From Skeletonema tropicum (lineage: Eukaryota > Bacillariophyta > Thalassiosirophyceae > Thalassiosirales > Thalassiosiraceae): a DNA stretch of 64,000 nucleotides. Location of the stretch: assembly GCA_037178625.1 (NCBI GenBank), contig CM074137.1, positions 62,001 through 126,000 on the forward strand. Direction: 5' to 3'. Each line of letters starts with the position of its first letter. Position 1 is the first letter of the stretch. Below are positions 53,300 to 63,288 of the stretch, piece after piece. The notes below the pieces were generated by a model. That model searched no databases. It was not told the origin of the DNA and worked only from the letters and a program-made list of their open reading frames with translations. The translations under genes were made by a program, and so were the position numbers.

Positions 53300-54283
53300 T
53301 CATGGAGCGAAAGGGCCTATTTTCTCACGCTTCTTGAAGTTCCAAACTTTTCCCGCTGCCTCTCTCTGCGGACTTGTGGTTGCATTCACAGCAGCCTGGT
53401 GTGCACGAAGAGCTGCAGCAAAATCTTCTTTGCTGATGGCTCCTTCTGCGTAGGCATGTTTGAGCGATTCTAAAGGTTTGCCATATCCAAGGTGGGCGGC
53501 GATGATGAAATGCTTGACTGCCCTGTCTATCCTACCATTGTTCCCTTCTACACAACCAAGATGATGCCTGGCTACGGGATGTCCACCAATTGCGGCCTGT
53601 TCTGCATGATAGATAAACTTTTTCTCGTCCTTCTCAACACTTTCCCCCTCCCAATAGTAAAGTGCTAATAGATAATGACATTCCACATTTCCCAATGCGA
53701 CTGCCTTTGTGAAATATTCAAAAGCCCATTTGTGATCTCCTTTCTTGCAGTAATGACAGCTCATGTGGCAAATTGCACCGGGATCATTGGCCTCCACTCT
53801 TTTTGAAACAAATAAAATTCTTTCAGACTCTCCCTGCTTTACTGGTGGATGACGACAGAAAGGGCATTAGTGTACAAGATTTCCCTCCTGCTCTCGATTG
53901 TCATTAGCATAGCTGCAACCTTGACAGATGACTCTGCAACAACATTCCATCATACAGTGAGCGGTTCCAATGGGGAACGACAGACAACAGATCGGACAGT
54001 CGCCGAGATGTGTGCTTTCAGGCTGCTTGAACAGCAGCTCGTCACGTAATTCAGCGGCTCGCTTCTTACATTCCTTCTTATGCTGTGACCGATGCTCTCG
54101 CTGGCATTTCACGCCGCAGTATTTCACAAGTTTGCAGGCGGAGCAATCCTTCAATTTGACATCACCCATTTCAGCGGTACCGCAGGAGGCGCAACGTAGC
54201 GACGTGTCATCAGACGAATCTTCTACAGCATCACCTTTCTGCATCATCTTATCGCTCTCTACTTCCTCCTTCTCTGCTTTCAT
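53300..54283 (-). pseudogene. MYND + Cys finger + Sel1 gene with one in-frame stop
   Basis: Read as one frame from 54283 to 53300 this is a full-length family member of about 327 codons. It has a MYND finger (CASCGTAEMGDVKLKDCSAC ... YCGVKCQREH), a second finger (CPICC, ECCCRVICQGC), then CPFCRHP, Sel1 repeats (AFEYFTKAVALGNVECHYLL, KHFIIAAHLGYG) and the tail SKEDFAAALRAHQAAVNATT. A single TAA at 53867-53869 falls between EGNLVH and CPFCRHP, where paralogues have a sense codon (GFK before CPFC). One A-to-T change in a Lys codon would explain it. The rest is undamaged, so the mutation is recent, an assembly error, or read through. The gene converges with the BEACH gene (82 bp between ends). 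Confidence 0.85.
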
Positions 54284-55276
54284 TTACAAACAATAATGAT
54301 GTCTACTGTCTACCAAAGCTATATAGCTACTAAAATAATCCTTTCTATCTGTCTGTCTACCAAAGCTCGTACATGAGGATGGTGTAACATGTCCATCATA
54401 TTGCATGCTGGACGGTGCTGAGTGCTGAAAGATGAAAGATAGACGTCGAGGGTCGAGGGTCGAGGGGAGCGGCGAGCGGCGCGGAGTTGGTTGAGTTGAT
54501 GTCATTGTTTGATTAACAGAAGTGTAAGTACACCGTGATAAAATGATATTCAAGTAGGATTTTTTGTAACTCTATGATACCAGTAAATGAAATAACAGAT
54601 AATACAAAAAGCAGGTTCATTTATTCTTAGGGGTACTCACTCATCGTCACCTCATGAACTTTTATCGGGCATCCCCTACAGGCTGCGCCCGAAATCGACT
54701 CCAACTCCGTCCCATCGACCATCCATCCAACACAGCAGCCCATGAAGAATCTCATGGTATGATTGCGTTCCCATCCGAATTACAATGAATAAGCCAACCG
54801 CCTAGCGAAGCTATTCAAAGACGGATGCATAACAATATTTGCAGTTAACTTGGCAAAAGTGGCAACGTGGGTACTATGCCAGAAAGGAAGACGGGGCCTT
54901 CACGGGGGCAATACACCCAACCAAGAAACTTCTTCGATCTACTCGATCAAATGCCTCATCAGCTACACACGGTCCATCAATCAGTGTCCACCTTCGTTCC
55001 AAGCCTCCCAGTTCGACTGCGTTTGGCGAATAAGTAAATCTGGTTATTGATATTAGGTGGGGTGCTGGGCCCTTTTGGTGTTACATTCCCTTAGCGAGCC
55101 TCGACAGGTTCTCGTGAGGACAAATTATCATGATTGTAACAACGCAATATATTCAACTTATCTACTTAAAGATAAGAAGTTAGTGTGAGGTTTCGAAAAT
55201 TATTTAGCAGCATCGAGAAGATTCGATCAGCCTTGACATCGTCTCACAGTGGCCGAAGACCACACATGCTACTTAG
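54284..55276. other. Intergenic stretch
   Basis: No supported gene. Two overlapping 64-66 codon plus-strand ORFs at 54839-55050 have no recognisable features. Confidence 0.5.
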
Positions 55277-56208
55277 CTATTTCACCACACGCTTCGACTC
55301 ATGCCTGTTTGCTTCGTCCCTCTGCGGACTTCTGGTCGCATTTACAGCAGCCTGGTATGCACGAAGAGCTGCAGCAAAATTTTCTTTGCTGACGGCTCCT
55401 TTTGCGTAGGCGTGTTTGAGCGCTCCCAAAGATTTTTCATGTCCAAGTTGGGCGGCGATGATGAAATGCTTCGCTGCTCTATCTATCTTACCATTTTCCG
55501 CTTCAATGTAAGCAAGATGATGCCGAGCGTAGGGGTGTCCACCAATAGCCGCCTTTTCCATGTGGTATATCTGCTTTTTCTCGTCCTTCTCAACACCTTT
55601 CCCCATCTGATAAAGAAGTGATAGATCATAATGAGATCCCTCATCTCCCAATACGACTGCTTTTGACCAATATTCGAAGGCGCTTTTGAAATCCCCCCTC
55701 TTCATGCAGAAAAGACCCATATGGTACATTGCAGCTGCATCCCCCGTCTCAGCTCTTTTCAAAAGATTCATTCAATTTCGGCCTGTGATTTTCGCATAGG
55801 ATGGCGACAGAATGGGCATTTGAAACCCAGGTTCCCCTCAAACTCTCGCTTCTGATTGGAGTAGTTGCATCCAATACATATCATTTTGCCACAACATGGA
55901 AACATATAAGATTGTCCTGGACCATGCGATATTGGGAGACAGCAAATCGGACAGTCACCAAGATGCGTGCTTTCGGGTTGCTTGAATAACATCTCGTCAT
56001 GTAATTCAGCCGCTCGTTTTTTGCACGCTTGTTTATGCTGCGACCGATGCTCACGCTGGCATTTAGTGCTGCAATATTTCACAAGTTTGGAAGCGGAGCA
56101 ATCCTTCAATTTGATATTATCACCAGCCGTGACGCTGCAGGATGCACACATCATCGTGTCGCTCTCGCTGTCTGCATCTGCACTCGTACTTCTATGGGAG
56201 GAATGCAA
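55277..56208 (-). pseudogene. MYND + Cys finger + Sel1 gene split by a frameshift (ATGA overlap)
   Basis: The first frame (56208-55768) gives a MYND finger (CASCSVTAGDNIKLKDCSAS ... YCSTKCQREH) and the complete second finger (CPICC, PCCGKMICIGC, CPFCRHP), ending RKSQAEIE-stop. The second frame (55771-55277) starts at an overlapping ATG (sequence GAATGAATC) and gives NLLKRAETGDAAAMYHMG, Sel1 repeats and the tail SKENFAAALRAYQAAVNATR. In the intact paralogue these two parts are continuous. One MYND Cys is also changed (CSAS instead of CSAC), which suggests relaxed constraint. It could yield two separate polypeptides by reinitiation at the overlap, but a simple frameshift pseudogene is more likely. 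Confidence 0.8.
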
Positions 56209-56533
56209 AAATAGCTGGAAATAATTCAGAGTATTTATTTGACAATGACAACTCCGCTCTATTTATGGATGTAGTTTGGAAAGCACTACGGGGTAATGAG
56301 TAATGACTGAGAGTGTCGTGAGTGACACCTAAGGACTGCTCGTAGCATAATGGCCACTTATCCGGTCAGCCCTACCAATTTATCCGGAAAAAATATCCGG
56401 TTTTCACCGTAGGCCTGTATGTAGTTCCTACGTACAATGGATGATCTAATTCTGTAACTTAGTGCAGATGTTGTCTCGAAAGAAGAGAAAGTACTCAAAA
56501 ATACGGAACTGGGATCGTCTCCTACTACTGATC

Positions 56534-59325
56534 TTAAATGGCAGTCCCTTTCATAATGGGAGTATTTTGTACATGGTCCTTTCTCATAAAGTATCGCTGT
56601 GACATAGGCTAGGATGTTTCTCTTTATCAGAAGTCACTTCAAAGCCTCGGGAAGTGGATTTCTTATTCACAAGAAAGAGTGAATTCAAAAGGCAACGGCA
56701 AACGGCACGCAAACGGACATTCTACAGGATACTTAAAATTCGAACAGCCTTTTGAGTAATAAATAGACCATGACCATGCTACCGGTGGCCGCCTAACCAC
56801 CATGCCCTCTCTCATCCGCATTGAATTTAACCACAATAATCAGCGATAGCACCGCTGCATGCGAAGATGAAGAAGAACTGATTTGGGATTTGGGACGAAA
56901 GGGTTGTCCATTATTGAGAGGAAATAATTTCTGATTATGAGTCATCAGTAGTGGGTGTTAAAGTTTTGGCGTCTCAACTGATGCGTCGAATAAAACCAAC
57001 TGCACGTGACTCTCCGTACCGACCTGCAATGGACACTCTGATGTAATTCTGTGCCGCTGCACGCGAAGAATTTGGGGCGGATCGGAAAAAGGTAACAGTT
57101 CATTTTTGAAACATGAACACACATTTCTCCACACAATTCAATTTTATGATGAAGTACTCACGAATAACAACACATGCTTCAGCGTCTTCGTCATATGTCA
57201 TCGATTACATCAAGAACATGACCCCTTCAGCTGCATTTGTGTCAATGATCCTTCGAAAAAAGTTATTGCTCCAGTTTGAAATTAATGTACGTCTGCCTCA
57301 GTCTGGTGACGTTTTGTAGAGAGAGGAAGAGACATCCCTTTCAAAAGGGTCGGCGATAATCTGCCGCCGTCTCAAGTGCAATGGTAGAAACCACTAGAGT
57401 CGGACACTTGTAATCGGACTTATCTGACATGACATATCAGCTGCTGCAATTGGGTCGTACCATCAAGAGATGAAACAACACTGCTGGAAAACGGATGCAA
57501 TTCCGCTCTGTTATGGTCTTGCTTATCCACGTCGTAGTCTTCTCTGGGTACGACATCTGTCAAACGTCTCCGAAGGTTGCAGCCTGTTACGACGAAATAG
57601 ACGAAGGGTTCTCCCTGCACACTGCACATGTCAGAATTCACGCACGTCAGTGACTGCGCTGGTGTGATGTTATGCACACACTTGCTTCGCCTATGCACAA
57701 AATAGATGTAATCAATTGTTATAGTACAACGATTATCATGAAAAATTGCTTCTCCTATCGCACTTAAATCTTAGGCTATCCATTGCCATTGCACTCTTTA
57801 GACGTAACAGATCTCCAGTAAGACCTCTTCTTCCCATTGCTTCCATCGGCGATGGCAATCTATCTCATCCGACAACGGAGAGAAACATTACGATGCAATC
57901 TTCTCTATTCCAATAACTGTTGATAGGAATAACAGATAGAACATTACAAAGCAATCTTCACAATTCTATTTTATGCACAATACTTACAGTATTGACACAC
58001 TATGAAATACCGGCTCTCAATGCATTCAACCTGACAAACTAATGACACTTCGAATATGCGGTACATGACACAAAGAGATTTTCCGCATTTGCCAACAGAG
58101 ACATTCATAGCAGCGGAATATATGGCATAGAAATAATGACTGCATCATAAAAGCAATCATGATTTCAACAAGGATATAATTCGTCGCGGTCGAGGCATCG
58201 TCATCCGATAAAGAGTGTTTTAAGCAGTAATTATGCATTCAGTCGGTTGCAACATGATTGTGATTGACGTGATATTGTTGCTGTCTTCATTGTTGTCCAT
58301 TTACATCTGTAGAGTACATTTGCAAGAGAGGTTTGAATTTAAATGAGATGACAAACGATACATCGAGGATTAACCTCGCCGAAGTTGATGTGCGTTCAAT
58401 ACAGAAGAGACGATACATTACGATATTATTGACGTGCAACAAGAACGTGACCAGCTCACCTATACTGCTTCGAATTCCGCACGTTGCCGAGGCTGATTGT
58501 CGGATGCTTAATAATACCGACCCTTTTGAACGGATTGTCTTCTTTCCTCTCTGTACGTCACTGGGCTGAGGCTGATGTCCTTTCATTTCAAACTGGAGCA
58601 ACGAATTTTTGCCGAAGGATCATAAACAATCAAATGCAGCTGCGATGTCGTATTAATGGTGTAATAGATGATGGTGATATATGACGTAGACGTGATAAGT
58701 ATTTACCGATTGAAAATTCGTGAGTAAATCATTGACGTATGTTGTGTGGTGATTGTTCGATGTGTATTAATTTTGCAATAATGAATTCTTACCTTTTCCG
58801 CCCCAAATTCTTCGCGTGCAGCAGAAAAATACATCGAGAACGTCAAGAGTTTCCATTGCAGGTCGGTGCGAGGAATCCCGTGCAGTTGGTTTTATTCGAC
58901 GCATCGGTTGAGACGCCAAAACTTAAACACCCACTACTGATGACTCATCTTTCCTCTCAATAATGGACAACCCTTTCGTCTCAAATCAGTTCTTCTTCAT
59001 CTTCGCAAGCAACGGTGCTATCACTGATAGTGGTGTTAAATTCATTGCAGATGAGAGAGGGCATGGTGGTTAGGCGGCCGCCGGCAGCGCTTACAATACT
59101 TTCTTAGCATGTCTTGTCATGGTGGAGGCTGTTTGAATTTTGTTGTGGCTGGAGTGGCCGTTGGCCGCCGTTGCCTTTTGAATTCACTCTTTCTTGCGAG
59201 TAAGAACTCCACCTCCCGAGATTTTGAGGTGAGAATGAAACATCCTAGCCTATGTCACAGCGATTCCTCATGAGAAAAGACCATGTACAAAATACTCCCA
59301 TTATGAAAGGGACTGCCATTTAAAG
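56534..59325. repeat. Long inverted repeat (about 820-bp arms) with decayed coding sequence
   Basis: The left arm 56534-57353 and right arm 58508-59325 share, inverted, AATGGCAGTCCCTTTCAT, CATGCCCTCTCTCATC, GAAGATGAAGAAGAACTGAT, ATGCGTCGAATAAAACCAAC and CCAGTTTGAAAT-type words. Read outwards-in, both encode pieces such as EDEEELI, GRKGC and MRRIKPTARDS, followed by GTAA/GTAAGA donor-like sites. This suggests two inverted copies of a spliced gene that has decayed. The centre (57354-58507) is unique and shows no gene. Confidence 0.7.
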
Positions 59326-59872
59326 TATTCCTCATCATCGTGAACGGACACATAACATACAACATAGACATCTACTAACTAAATAGCATTATGAAAGAGC
59401 AACTCGAGAGAAATACATGAGAGGTAATAGATTCGTCAAGGCAGGAAGAATTCAACATTTGGATGTCGAGTGAGAATAAAGATGAAGAAGAAAGATGAAA
59501 GCTTGGATCTTTTCTGAAGTACCAATTCCACATAAACAAGCTATCGGTGATCATCCAGACACTTGATTACAAACAACTGTTTAAAAAGGAAAGTAAGGAA
59601 GAAGGAGCAAATAGACTCGGTGGATAAGCACAGGTCTGAATATGAAATTCTCAAATTGGAGGCCCGACCCAAAAGTGATCCTACGCTATATAATGTGCAA
59701 TATTGGGTATTCTGATAGCATTGATGATGAATGAGGGCTATATGGACGATACAAAAGTGTCTTCAAGGGACTACAAGTGATAGAAATGTATCGGATATTT
59801 TTTGAAATATCGGATAAAAAAATATCTGAAAACCCCCCCAAAAGTGCCGAAATAGCACCCAGATAAGTGGCC

Positions 59873-60386
59873 ATAAGCCCAGACAGACCTCAAATCCGTC
59901 GGCCGGGCCCATTTTTTTTAGACCTCCACCATGACGGCCGCCTAATAAGCCCCTATATTTTATTCTCGATAACTTTTATTATGAAGCAGATATATACTAT
60001 ACCATTGATACTTACCTGTAGAGTATGTTTAGGAGAGCATATGGTATCAAAGAATCGTAGTAATATCTTATTTTCTCGTCGAGATATGCATTTTGGGGTT
60101 TACTATGAGCTTGTCTAACTTTACTGATGGACAAATTTGGCAGGCATGCCCATAGTAAACCCCAAAATGCATATCTCGGCGAGAAAATAAGATATAAGTA
60201 CGATTCTTGGATACCATATGATCTCATAAGTATACTCTACAGGTCTGCATCATTGGTTTAGCATATATCTCCGTTATAGTAGAAATTAAAGTTATGGGCT
60301 AGTCAGGCGGCCGCCATGGTGGAGGTCTCAAAAAAATGGGCCCGGCCGACGAATTGGTGGCGGGAACGGAGACTGTCTGGGCTTAT
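59873..60386. mobile_element. 514-bp palindromic MITE nested in the composite element
   Basis: The termini ATAAGCCCAGACAG (59873-59886) and CTGTCTGGGCTTAT (60373-60386) are exact inverted repeats. The arms stay complementary for about 235 bp, including GTCGGCCGGGCCCATTTTTT, CCTGTAGAGTATAC-type and AGATATGCATTTTGGGGTTT, leaving a loop of only about 30-40 bp. It interrupts the right end of the surrounding element between GTGGCC and TTATGC, so it inserted later. No ORF is present. Confidence 0.85.
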
Positions 60387-60393
60387 TATGCTA

Positions 60394-60967
60394 ACTGCTC
60401 GTGGGAGAACTCATTTTTGATTTTTGGCATCGGAGAATTCATGGAGAAAAGAGCTACTCAATTCATTACTAAGCGATAATAGCCCCCAATCAAAAGGGCA
60501 AAATGACAGAAATTCACAGCCATCCAGCTCCTCTCCATCGTGGCACGCAAAGCCTCTGTTTCGGGCTACAACTCATCAAAAGCACCTACTATTGATTGTT
60601 TAATGAAATAATAATGATGGGCTACCTTTCTTTTCATTCAATGAAGGAGTGGCAGAGACAGCTCACCCAGAACTCGAAATCCGGACGAACCTGCCTTGTC
60701 AGAGCTTCTCAGTTGAATGCTCTGCGTCTAGACGCAATACAATTCAACAATACATGTCCCAATGATCAATTAGAGACTGCAATTCAAGTAGAAACTTAAG
60801 AGGTAACTATTATCAATGGGTCAGTAGTGTCATCAACTCATAGATTCAATGCAACAAGCTAATTATCTAGTGAATATGGTGTTGAATTTAGCGAATATTG
60901 GCGAATTCTCCGCTCGGAGAATTCGTCTCTGAGATCTGAGCAAGGGAGAATTTCTCCCACGAGCAGT
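60394..60967. mobile_element. 574-bp TIR element nested in the composite right end
   Basis: ACTGCTCGTGGGAGAA (60394-60409) is exactly inverted at 60952-60967. An internal near-palindrome (GAATTCTCCGCTCGGAGAATT, about 60903-60923) echoes the GGGAGAA termini. The terminal ACTGCTCGT is also the end of the larger element, so the two belong to related families. A 67-codon ORF inside is not convincing. Confidence 0.7.
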
Positions 60968-60981
60968 CCTTAGTGATACCT

Positions 60982-61804
60982 TCATGAATCAGAACCACGA
61001 ACCACACATCATCTTCTCATCAGTTTTTGATGTGTTTCCTCATTATTTGGAAATTCTAATGTTTGTCGTGTAGGTTTGTACTAATTCTAACGTTGAGGTG
61101 ATGGACAGTCGAGACGGGTGTCTTCACTCCTATCCTGCATGCGCGTCCCTAAGTACCTGCTGCCAGCATCCTCTTTTGTCTTTTGGTTGTTCCTCTAACC
61201 AATGCAATCATTGTAGCGTGCGTTTTTTCGGCATCGGTTGTCTAGATAGTTTTAGCGTTAAGTGTCAGAGAATCCAATCGCTGCGTTATGATATTATCAA
61301 TCGCTGCGCTAGGGACCCGGGCGGCGTTATCTATGGTGGCGTATTTACCGAGTCACCATCCTCCATAACTCCTCTGTTGGTTGAGAGATGCCATTTCCGA
61401 TAACCTTCTGAAGGTGTCCACCTGCTTGAGCACGTATGCAAGTAAAATTTTTGGCATCACATCCACAGTCTCTATGCAGTTGTCTTGAACGTTGCATCGG
61501 ACCACCACACTCTACCCTTGAGCGCAAGAAGGACAGAGGCAATGACGAGCAAGAACAGAGGTCCAGTCGTTCACTTGATACTCGATCAAATGCCGAGAGT
61601 GAGCTAGCTGCACGTCAATAAAAGTGTGTGGGCATATTGAAGATAAGAGCTGGCCCGTCAGTCAAAATGAATTAAAGTTTTAAGTACTCGCATATCTTGG
61701 CACAACATTTGCAATCATTGTGGATCCTTTTACTTGCATCCAGATAGAATGCACTCCGTCTCTCCCTATGCAAGATAATGTCTAGAGTCAAGTGGAAGAA
61801 CAGC
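60982..61804. other. Intergenic region with a dispersed repeat
   Basis: The stretch at about 61455-61600 is the second copy of the repeat at 7840-7990 (CCACAGTCTC, CGTTGCATCGGACCACC, CAATGACGAGCAAGAACAGA). The 101-codon ORF at 61098-61403 has no family features. Confidence 0.5.
61455..61600 (+). repeat. Dispersed repeat, copy 2 of 2
   Basis: It shares CCACAGTCTC, GTTGCATCG.ACCACC, CCCTTGAG, GAGGCAATGACGAGCAAGAA and AGGTCCAGT with 7840-7990 in the same orientation. The type is unknown. Confidence 0.6.
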
Positions 61805-62731
61805 CTAACTCTGCATCGCAGCCTTCATCAATTCGAAATCTTTCTCCGCCTTCTCCCTCTGGGGAGTTACTGTAGCATTGACGGCAGCTTGATGCGCACG
61901 AAGAGCAGAGGCAAGGTCTTCTTTGCTCAAATATCCATTTGAATAAGCCGCCTTTAGCTGCTCCAATGCTGCATCATGCCCGAGCGTGGCGGCGATGGTA
62001 AGATGTTTTATAGCCCTTTCAAAGTTGCCGTTGTCCCACTCATAGATTGCAAGATGTTCTCTGGCGGTGGGATGTCCTCCAATTGCTGCCTCTTCAAGAT
62101 GATAAATTTCCTTCTTCTTGTCCATATCGACACCTTGCCCCGTCCGGTAGAGATTTGATAGACTAAAATGCGCCCCTACTGATCCTAACGCAGCTGCTTT
62201 CGAATGATACTCATATGCCTTGTTGTAGTCCCTCTCCAAGCAGCACATATTACCCATTTGGCACATTGCAATAGGGTCATTTACTGCTGCTCTTTTCGCT
62301 GTGAGGCGGTCAGCTTCTTCTGTCGTTCCTGCCCTTGGGTGTCGACAGAATGCACAGCGTGGCTGCAATTTCCCCTCTAACTCACGTTTAGAATTAATAT
62401 AATCACATCCGATGCAAACAAATTTACTACAACACACCATCACACCAGCTTTCGTGCCATCAATCCGTAGTGGGTTACAGCAGATCGGACAGTCACCGAG
62501 ATGGCTGCTTTCGGGTTGCTTGAATAATAGTTCGTCACGTAACTCAGCCGCCCGCTTTTTGCATGCTTGTTTGTGCTGTGGCCAGTGACCCCTCTGACAC
62601 TTAACGCTGCAATATTTAGCAGATTTGCAAGCGATGCATGTTTTCAATTTGCCGCCATCACCTTTTGAGGCTGTGGTGCCGCAGGCGGCACAACACAACA
62701 TCATCGTGTCGCTCTCAACTTCTGCGCTCAT
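61805..62731 (-). CDS. MYND finger + C8 finger + Sel1-repeat protein (intact)
   Basis: This uninterrupted 308-residue frame serves as the reference for the family. Residues 14-57 form a MYND finger (CAACG, CIACKSAKYC, SVKCQRGHW, HKQAC). Residues 81-129 form a second, RING-like finger with eight cysteines (CPIC, CC, CIGC, CAFC at 81/84, 100/101, 106/109, 126/129) and no His where RING has one. Sel1 repeats follow from about 145 (NKAYEYHSKAAALGSVGAHF, GQGVDMDKKKEIYHLEEAAI, RAIKHLTIAATLGHDAALEQ), then the family tail SKEDLASALRAHQAAVNAT. MYND and Sel1 modules mediate protein-protein contacts; ubiquitin-ligase activity for the middle finger is only a possibility. It shares a 557-bp upstream region with the divergent paralogue at 63289. 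Confidence 0.92.
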   Translation of the reverse strand: MSAEVESDTMMLCCAACGTTASKGDGGKLKTCIACKSAKYCSVKCQRGHWPQHKQACKKRAAELRDELLFKQPESSHLGDCPICCNPLRIDGTKAGVMVCCSKFVCIGCDYINSKRELEGKLQPRCAFCRHPRAGTTEEADRLTAKRAAVNDPIAMCQMGNMCCLERDYNKAYEYHSKAAALGSVGAHFSLSNLYRTGQGVDMDKKKEIYHLEEAAIGGHPTAREHLAIYEWDNGNFERAIKHLTIAATLGHDAALEQLKAAYSNGYLSKEDLASALRAHQAAVNATVTPQREKAEKDFELMKAAMQS

Positions 62732-63288
62732 CGTGCAAACTACTAATCGTCACTGTAAGACGCTGATGATGATAAAGTAATAGAGTAACGTCGTTAGATC
62801 CTACGCACGTACTTACAACCTCCCTCCCAACAATGTTGTCTCGGACGCCCCACCAAAATATCATGTATGTTGCTACGGGTTGGTAAGTAAGTACTTACAG
62901 GTTGCCACTTATCATATCAAACCATTTTGAGGTTGTGAGAACCGAGCGAGAACACCTGTAAAGTAGCGATTAGCGATGCGAACTCCGTTGAAGTCATCAG
63001 AGATACGAAAGTTACCCCTTTTGATAAATATCACTAGATTGGTATTGAAAATATAGAAACTTTCAAAATTCGATTACCACTCCTTAAATACCACAATGAA
63101 AAATACAGAATGAAATCGACGGGTTTCCATTTTTTCCACCAACAACGAACAAAAAAAACAAAACAAATATTGTACATAGCTGATGATGCCGATAAAAACG
63201 TGCGGCGGTGTGAATGCTGAGTTAGAATGAGCAGTCGCGTTGTATTGTGGGAGGGTGTCAGATCACGTTAAAATAATAGAATTTGAAA
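62732..63288. promoter_or_regulatory. Divergent promoter region between two MYND/Sel1 genes
   Basis: These 557 bp separate the start codons of two head-to-head paralogues. There are A-rich runs near 63140-63172. No specific factor site is recognised. Confidence 0.4.

Larger units (their letters stand above)
56322..60981. mobile_element. Composite transposon-like element with long inverted arms and 9-bp imperfect target duplication
   Basis: The left end (56331: AAGGACTGCTCGTAGCATAA) and right end (ACGAGCAGTCCTTA, ending 60972) are inverted, flanked by GTGACACCT (56322-56330) and GTGATACCT (60973-60981). Subterminal sequence GCATAATGGCCACTTATC is mirrored at about 59865-59873 plus 60387-60392, interrupted by two nested insertions. 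Inside, arms of about 820 bp (56534-57353 and 58508-59325) are inverted copies. Long TIRs plus a 9-bp duplication fit Mutator-like elements; an 8-bp reading would fit hAT. Both arms contain matching coding debris (ACEDEEELI, MRRIKPTARDS) but no intact transposase. Confidence 0.7.
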
